Source of the DNA: Petunia secreta
Lineage: Eukaryota > Streptophyta > Magnoliopsida > Solanales > Solanaceae
Length of the DNA stretch: 64,000 bases
Reading direction: 5' to 3'
Assembly (NCBI GenBank): GCA_029990175.1
Contig: JARKIP010000011.1
Location: 7,006,001 to 7,070,000 of the forward strand
In this document: piece by piece, positions 56,927 to 64,000 of the stretch
Position numbering within the stretch: the stretch's first letter is position 1
How the letters are laid out: the number at the start of each line of letters is the position of its first letter
Notes under the pieces: generated by a model
The model's input: the letters and a program-made list of their open reading frames with translations, nothing else
What the model was told of the DNA's origin: nothing
The model's database searches: none
Made by a program: the position numbers and the translations under genes

Positions 56927-59529
56927 ATTTTCTTTTTTGAGTAATAAAAAGGACAATTACCCACCCTTTATATTTGCAATAAACAATAATTATATGACAT
57001 GTGTCTTTTGTTAAGGTAATAGTTTCATTCTTCTACCATAGTTGAATTATTTTTATTCTAAGTAGTTTTTTTCTTGTCAAATTGTGTTTACTCTTTTATT
57101 TATCGTCCTTCGAGGAAATCTTGGTTAACTTTCTATGACCACTATGAAAGAAGCCAGACTATTATATGCAATTAGTACTAATATTAGATTAGTTTAATTT
57201 GCATCAGGTTATGCTGCGTATAATTCCTAATTAGGGTGCAACTGTTTTTCAAATTTTATCTGAACGCGGGATGCTTTGTATATTGCATTGTCTTTTTTAT
57301 TAGACTAGTGTGATGTAAACTTAAAATCAAACAAAGGAACTCATTAATACTTTTTCAATAATGATTAATTACATCAATTTTCTAATACGATGCATGGATG
57401 GAATATTAATTAGAGATGGTTAGCCTCGAGGGGTGCGGTTCCAATATGTAAGCTACCTTGATTAATTAATTACCCCACATCAGTACTGATTAATGTTATC
57501 TTGGTCCAAACAAAAATTGTACCCAAGAAAATGTGGAAAAATAATTAAAGACTCAACACTTATAATCAAAATGAAGATTCAAGGGTCCTTTCGACTTGTG
57601 GTCAAGTGTAATTCGCTCATTAATATACTATACTTTTTCAAGGTCATAGAACTCGGGTAGTTTAGGTCAATAAAGTGAAATTACTTTTCAAGACTATAGG
57701 GCCACCAGCAATTAGTGAGAAATTTCTTAAAAACATTCAAACCCCTTTTTAATCACAGTATTTGATGTTAGATTGGTATGAGCAGGTATCACCAATTAAA
57801 CGAAAAGCATATCGCTCAGCCAAGTATTAATTTCCCAACCACAACGGAGAAGTCTAATTAGTGAGTTTGCATGTTGGTACGAGACTTTGAGTTACCATTC
57901 AACTGTAATTCCTTTATAAAGTTGTACTTCATTCACTTATTTATTCACGTTTTGAAATCATAGCTTTGTAAGATGACAAAATTGTATTCTCTTCTGTCTT
58001 AGGAGTATAAATTAACTCTAACTTTGGGTTTTAAAAATGCCTAACTTTGCGGATGAGTAAAGCGCAAGAGAAGAAAGAGTATTCTTTGACGCTTGCTTAT
58101 TCTCAATAAGGATAAATTAAAGCCAAATACTATATAGTAGTAGTATTAATGTACTAAAAAGGGATGGGTAATCTATCTAATTCACCTACCAAATCTTATA
58201 CGCTAGCTGTCTTTGGACCCAAGTGCACTTGCTTCCTTCAAAATTTCTAATGAAAATCATTAATATTTGGTTGATTTACTTTTCTTAATCGACATTTAAT
58301 TAGTCGGAAAACAGAACAAAAATAAATACTCCAACCGATCCAGAATATTTGTGTGTTCACTAGTCTCTCTCTATCATTGTTTTCTCACCGTTATTGCATG
58401 CCATGGCGATGAGTTGATAACCGATGTTGATGAGACCAGAGACTTCTCATCATGACATAAATAAACGGTATAAATCTCAATAGAACCTAATTAATTAAGC
58501 GTGTCTTTGAAAATTATTTTATCTACATTTCTAATAGTCTCAAATAAGATCTTTGAAATTGAACTGTAAATCTCCGATCTTTATGAATGGTATAAGAGAG
58601 CTTGCTTTATTCACTTTTAATTAATTTCGCATACTAATTTCAAAAACACCTATTTAATTTGAACTCCGAATCAATGAGCAACATGTAAGCGATCACTCTC
58701 ATATGACTAGCCTTGTGGTTTGAGAGCTAGAAATTAAATCTAGAATGACAATTAATTTTTTCAAATTAAATCATATTCATAGGATAATTAAAGATTTCCC
58801 TCGTTACCCTTTTAGTTATAATTGAATTAAGTGCTCTCTGAAAGAGGAGATGTTCAAAATTCCGCCAATTCATCCGCATCATAACGGATCCACAATTAAA
58901 TGGAAATACTGGTAAGCTTGATCAAAATGACAAGACATTTTGTTTAATATGGACAAAATAGAAAAACGAATAAAAAAGCAGACACTTATCACATGTTAGG
59001 TAAGTTATAGGTATAGCAATTCACACAGAAGTTATTTAGAAAGAGCAATGTATATATTATACTATACACAACCGTACCCCCTCAAACATTCAATTATTTT
59101 GCTTTGTCTCTTTCTATATACTTTTTTTTTTTTTTTTTGTAGTGTGTTCTTTTTCTCTAATATAAACTACTGAAATCTCAGTCTACAAGTAAAGAAAGCT
59201 TTTTTTTGCCCTTGGAGATTGAGGACCCATGATGGTATATAGCAGCTGGATCTTCCTATTAGTATTATTTTTTTCTATAAACGTTGGAGTACTTATGAAG
59301 AGGACAAAGCGATGGTTAGGTTGAGTGGTATGGTTGGCTACTGCATGGGGAATACGTTGCATGCATTAAAATTTGCTTTTTCTTCAAATTTGAAAACAAT
59401 GTTCAACAGTTCTCTTCTCCGTGATCATTTAAAATAATATCAAATCCACGTGAAAACTATATTTATAATTAAGCCATATCATTATTCATTTTCTCTTATA
59501 TTTTCTTTTCCTCCACTATGCATCTCTAC
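56927..59529. other. Intergenic DNA without recognised genes
   Basis: It is AT-rich with a poly(T) run at about 59127-59144. No frame longer than about 60 codons, and no tRNA or known microRNA signature, is seen. Confidence 0.5.
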
Positions 59530-59946
59530 TAGGTCTGGGCATAGAGCTGAGCCGGTTCGGAGTTTGGCTCTACTCGATTGTCTTTTAGTTCGGCTCGGTT
59601 TCATTTAAAGTTTAGCTCAACTCGGCTCGGTTAAAAGCTCGATCAAGTTCGGCTCGACTTGATATCTGATATTTAGTATTTTAATGCAATAGTTAATAAT
59701 TGATAAACTGGTACTTTTATCTTTATCTATGATAATAATCAAAAGAAAATTTTAAATATTAGTATCTTATATTATTAAGTATGGGGATACATGAAAAAAG
59801 GTTGGTTCGGGCTCGGCTATGGCTTGGTCAAACCCTAGCAAAGTTCGGTTAAGTTCGGCTCGAACTCGGCTCGGCTCGATATGTATAAACCTCAGTTCAG
59901 CTCGGGCTCGGTTAGGCTCGGCTCGCTCGCTCGAGACCCAGGCCTA
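59530..59946. mobile_element. hAT-type MITE with 8 bp target duplication
   Basis: The left end TAGGTCTGGGCA and the right end (inverse TAGGCCTGGGTC) are imperfect 12 bp inverted repeats, flanked by the exact 8 bp repeat ATCTCTAC (59522-59529 and 59947-59954). The interior carries many 'GGCTCGG/TTCGGCTCG' subterminal motifs near both ends, typical of transposase binding repeats in hAT elements. It is 417 bp and non-coding. Confidence 0.8.
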
Positions 59947-59954
59947 ATCTCTAC

Positions 59955-60424
59955 ATAGGTGACGATGTATTTTCGGAAAAACTAACTGACGAGACAGGTG
60001 TCTCAACCAAATGACTCTACTGTTATTTACTCCTTATTTATATGGATAAACGAATTACGAATACTAAAGATGAGAATGAATTAGTATAGATACTGATTTT
60101 TTTTTTCGGTATAAATAGTGAATTTCGATCCAAGCCTAACATGCGCGTAAGATAGTTCATAAATAGCCGCGGTGGTTATTTCTTTATTTCCTTTCTCTCA
60201 ATAAACACAAATATGTACCTTGAAACTTGAAGTACGCACTTAATTTAGTAATTAGATGAGTAATAATTGTCGTCCCGTGCCTAACAGGTAGATGGATCAT
60301 GTGCGCCTAACATTTTGATTGATTGAAAACTACTTGTCTGTCAACATCATTTCTAGAATTTAATTACAGCGATAAGTATATCACATTGAGTTCGAGGGGC
60401 ATGCATGAATTTTCATATGCAATC
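59955..60424. other. Short intergenic stretch
   Basis: No gene or element was recognised between the hAT MITE and the LTR starting near 60431. Confidence 0.5.
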
Positions 60425-60689
60425 TATTAGTGTTAGTGTTCGATGAGTTTGTAATTGTAACTGAGAAAGAGAAATATTGTGTCTATTGGAAAAGGTGTCG
60501 GTTAGAAGTGCCTATTAAAAATGATAGTTTGTTTGAAAAAATCTTTTTCTAACAGTATTTTAAAGTTATTATAAATACCTGGTTTCCTTTCTAATAAATA
60601 TATATGCACAAATTGACAGAACTTCTATCTTCTTCTCTACTACTTCTACAAATGACAACTATCTTTGTTCTTGGGGGAAATTCGAGTTT

Positions 60690-60752
60690 ATTGCTAAAAC
60701 TTGAATTTCGTTGGCTTTATTGCTAAATCTTGAATTTCGTTGGATTTGTAAA
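60690..60752 (+). repeat. Two-copy direct repeat of about 30 bp
   Basis: The phrase TTATTGCTAAAACTTGAATT followed by TCGTTGG occurs twice in tandem with small changes, in the leader part of the right-hand copia. Confidence 0.7.
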
Positions 60753-63700
60753 TCCTAGAGGAATTCGGCCAGAAAACCCATGTAGCAACCAAGTGGGAGC
60801 TTAAATTCCTTAAGGACGAAGATTACTCTATCAAAGTCGGTTTCTATTTTCTCCATTTCTGGAATTATTTTCTAACAATCTTAAGGAATTTAAGGAGATC
60901 TTGATGGAATAGACTTCTTGGGAAATTTAAATTTTCTGTGATGGCTGATAGAGGAAATTTTGATCACTGTCGTTGTTTGTTTACTACGGAGAAATGAAGA
61001 ACCGAAGTATCCGAATTGGCTGTTGGCGGAATTTGTTTTTTGCTTGATTCGAATAATTAATTTACTTTAGAAGTGATCAATATATGGAAGAAGAATTTTT
61101 CGAACAAGTATTGATTTCGATGGCGACTATAATGGACGTTTTGTAGGTTAACACGGGACCAATTGATAGTTTTATGTTAACAAGTGAGAGTCATAATTCT
61201 CTTTTCATACTTCCACTTTACTGAACACGTTGTTGGTGCTAGATGCATTAATTGAAGCGAGATTTCACTTATTGGTCCTAAATTATAAGTGATAAAGTTG
61301 ATGCATTTGTCATGGAAATTTCTCAAGTTTGACAGCAAACAAGTACTTTGTTTGTGGCAATGGATGCAGCCTAAATTAAAGTGAGAATTATAAAATGGCA
61401 AAATCATGTTCTATTTTCTGTATACAACTCATTATAATTTTCTGCCCTATGTGAGATATTTATGAAGTATGTATTTGCACATGTTAGGGTAGATGTTTAT
61501 TATGTGGCGATCTTAGAATATATTTTATTTGCAATGCTATGATGATAGGGAATTATATGTGAGAAAAAGGAAAATTCATTATTCCTGTTACCAAAATAAA
61601 ATAAAATTGTTGATATACAATTTAATAGCATATATGATATTAATAAGTTGGAAGATATTTTCAAGGTTGTAGGATGTGAATCAGTATTACATGATTAATA
61701 CTTGAAAATATATATTACTGAGATCAAGGATAAGATGTTTTATACTTGAAATACATATGTCTATTTGATATGTTCACGAGTTATAAGTGATTAATTGAAA
61801 AGTCATTGGAAAAGAATTACAAAATCCTATAAAATGAATTATGTGAATATATTCCAATGATGATAATAGGTTGTCTTTAAAATATAAAAAATTAAAAATC
61901 ATAGTGTAAGCCGTGAAGATTCTACTATGACTGTAACAATGTACTAACTCAAGATACTATGGTAACTATAGATGGATATGAGTGTAACTACTCTAGAAAA
62001 TATGCAGTATGAATCATAGTTCTTCATTGAATAGAACAAAGGAAATTCATGAATCTCCTGTTGAACCTAGGAGGAGTAAAGAGTTAGAAAGAATAATATA
62101 AATTCTTGATTTTATTTCTTCTCAGGCAATAGTCATCTTAATTGAAGGAACTACAGAGGAATGTAATATATAAATTTCCTGTCGTCTTGAATTTGGATAA
62201 GAATCATAAGACATGTAATGAAGCACTAGCTTCAAGACTGTACTTCAGGGAGATGAGAAGAAGCTATTAAATTGTCAAGTCATTATAAGTATTAAAACTA
62301 AGCTCCTAAAGTGGTGGCATGAAAATTTTCATGTGTTCTTATTAAGTTTTCAGTATAATGGAGCGGGTGAATTTATTTAGTCCATGTTCGCAAGGATTAT
62401 GAAAGGTAATAATATATGCTACCATGATATGCTAATTATAAGAATTTTGCATGGCATGATGAAAACTAAAATATATTAACTTCTCGATTTAGAATGAAAA
62501 ATTTTGAAGAAATTAAGGATCTACGTTTCAGAGTTAAGAATGTAGTGGGGGTTTTATCTTATGATAATATTACTACATTAAGAAAGGTAAATCTTCCAAG
62601 ATGTTTAGTTATTTGGAGATTATGGAACTGAATACTCCAATTTGAGGTTTTTAATAAGTTAGTTGAGAATTTAAGAAGAACTTGAAAAGATTTGTTAGTC
62701 AATTAGATTATGCTAGTGTAATTGAAATTTGAAATTCTTGCTATGATTGCACTAGGATGGATATTCCCTTGTTATTTTTACACTATTAAAATGTACTCAA
62801 AATCCAAGTACTGATTATTAGAAAAGTACCGAAAAGGATACTTGGTTATAAAGACAAAGTTTTTTGTCATGTTTTATAAAAAATACCTTCGGTAAAGGAA
62901 GGATATTGTGGTTAGTTGCATAACTAGTGTAGATGATTAATAAGTTAGCGTCTGGCTGGATTCATATTTTGGATGAAGGATGACATATAAGCTTCTCAGA
63001 ACATACGTGAATTATTCATTCCATGAGGAATTTGAGTTTATTGATTTATTAGCTGCGGAAAGAGAAACAGAATGGTCGAGAAATTATTGCAGAAATAATG
63101 TTATGGCCATAACGGATGCCAACTATCCTCTTGGACTATAATAACAAAGCAACTATGTCTAAGGCATAAAGATATACACTAGTGGAAATATAGACATATT
63201 GCTCTGAGATATTCGTACGTAAAATAACTGTTTTATTGTGTCATGTCGAAATACAGCCTTGTCGACCCTTGACGTCTACAAGATTATCGAGAGGTATGTT
63301 AAAACACTACGAGTGTTGTGGGTCTGAAGGCAAGTTAAATTCATCACACATAGCGGAAACCTTACTTTTCGTATTTGCACATCAATACTAAAGCTTTATA
63401 ATAACAAGCTATAATTGTGACGGTTAGTAGGTACTGAAAATTATAGTACTTAGAAAATGGAGGGTGAGTATATTAGTACTCTTACTGAAGAAAACGGAGT
63501 TCGGGTTAAGAACTAAGTAAGTCCATATTAAGGACTTGGTTTTAAATCTTCACCTATATAAACACATGAAGCGGTGTCGCGTCAATCAAAGTTTGGGAAC
63601 AAAATCTTGTAAGTGTTTATGAATTCAGGAAGTAACACAAGGTCATATCCGAGTGCTAAAACACACGGTGAACAGGTTGTGAAGGTTGTATAGTTTATAT

Positions 63701-63868
63701 GTATTAAGCTTTTCCATCTTGTCATTAAGGAACTGTGGTTTAATAGAAGTCTAACCATCAATTTCGACAAGGTCTTAAATTATTTATACAAGTAGTAGAT
63801 TTAATTCAAAAGACACCTCCTATATGCATGTCCTTTAAACATAATCAATCACTAAATAAGTAGAGGAT

Positions 63869-64000
63869 TGTTAGTATTAGTTAGTGTTTGATGGGTTAGT
63901 AACTGAGAAGAGAAAGGTTGTGTCTATTGGAAAAGGTGTCTGTTAGAAGTGCCTATTGGAAAAGATACGTTTGCTTGGAAAAATCTTTTCCTTACAGACT
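63869..64000 (+). repeat. Partial 3' LTR of the right-edge copia
   Basis: It begins TGTTAGTATTAGTTAGTG and follows the 5' copy through 'TTAGAAGTGCCTATT' and 'AAAATCTTTTCC'. It is truncated by the window end. Confidence 0.65.

Larger units (their letters stand above)
60431..64000 (+). mobile_element. Decayed Ty1-copia element, cut by the window edge
   Basis: A text at 60431-60560 (TGTTAGTGTTCGATGAG, then 'GTGTCTATTGGAAAAGGTGT') returns at 63869-64000, so these are 5' and 3' LTR parts; the 3' LTR runs off the window. 'TAAGTAGAGGAT' before 63869 is a weak polypurine tract. In the interior, + strand text at about 62060-62260 reads like the copia region before the RT ('SQAIV', then an 'EA.AS' block). 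About 63030-63235 reads like the RNase H end ('EF..L.AAERETEWSRN'). Stops and indels are everywhere, so it is old and dead. Confidence 0.6.

Noticed and set aside
59200..59400. Possible microRNA precursor
   Set aside because: I saw no known mature microRNA sequence and no convincing hairpin with a short loop.

Overview
The window is nuclear DNA of a flowering plant, most likely of the nightshade family (Solanaceae). The reasons are split genes with plant-type GT/AG introns, an Au-type SINE, a short foldback MITE of the 'TGTTGCTCGGACTC' kind that is frequent in Solanaceae, and dense layers of Ty1-copia, Ty3-gypsy and TRIM-like LTR elements. The species cannot be named from the sequence alone. 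Only two genes look like working host genes: a plastid aspartate aminotransferase on the + strand (35102-40565, 11 coding exons) and a receptor-like protein kinase on the - strand (48928-52695, 10 exons). Nearly everything else is mobile-element DNA, much of it nested.

Layout. 1-872: 3' end and 3' LTR of an LTR element on the + strand, here called family B. 873-9571: a family B element on the - strand, seen as internal sequence (873-3314) and a 5' LTR. The internal part holds a MULE-type MITE (2117-2497). The LTR is split by a complete 5.5 kb Athila/Tat-like element that carries only gag (3627-9130, target duplication TATTC). 9572-14159: a decayed possible LTR, anonymous sequence, and a LINE remnant (zf-RVT and RNase H) split by a MITE (13190-13715). 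14160 to about 31995: one Ty1-copia element on the + strand whose gag was hit twice. The first hit is a 7.06 kb composite block of TRIM-like and gypsy sequence (15967-23029). The second is a complete 4.5 kb non-autonomous family B element (23154-27661). 31996-34255: promoter-side DNA with two Stowaway-type MITEs. 34256-40750: the aminotransferase gene. 41261-46501: a complete but broken Ty1-copia element on the - strand (target duplication GTATT, 332 bp LTRs). 46507-48927: anonymous sequence. 48928-52695: the kinase gene, with a MITE, an SINE and an AT repeat in its introns. 53569-56926: two long-TIR foldback elements. 59530-59946: a hAT-type MITE with an 8 bp duplication. 60431-64000: a decayed Ty1-copia element running off the right edge.

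The most notable host feature is in the aminotransferase. A 114 bp tandem duplication covers the end of intron 3 and the start of the next exon. It creates two equally good 3' splice sites in the same reading frame with no stop between them, so transcripts could give a normal 462-residue enzyme or a form with 38 extra residues at the transit-peptide/mature boundary. The most notable mobile-element feature is the composite block at 15967-23029. It is bounded by same-direction TRIM-type LTRs and a near-perfect target duplication, holds decayed gypsy sequence joined at primer-binding sites, and ends in a roughly 300 bp-arm inverted repeat.

I found no CRISPR array, tRNA or rRNA gene, and no prokaryote-style operon.
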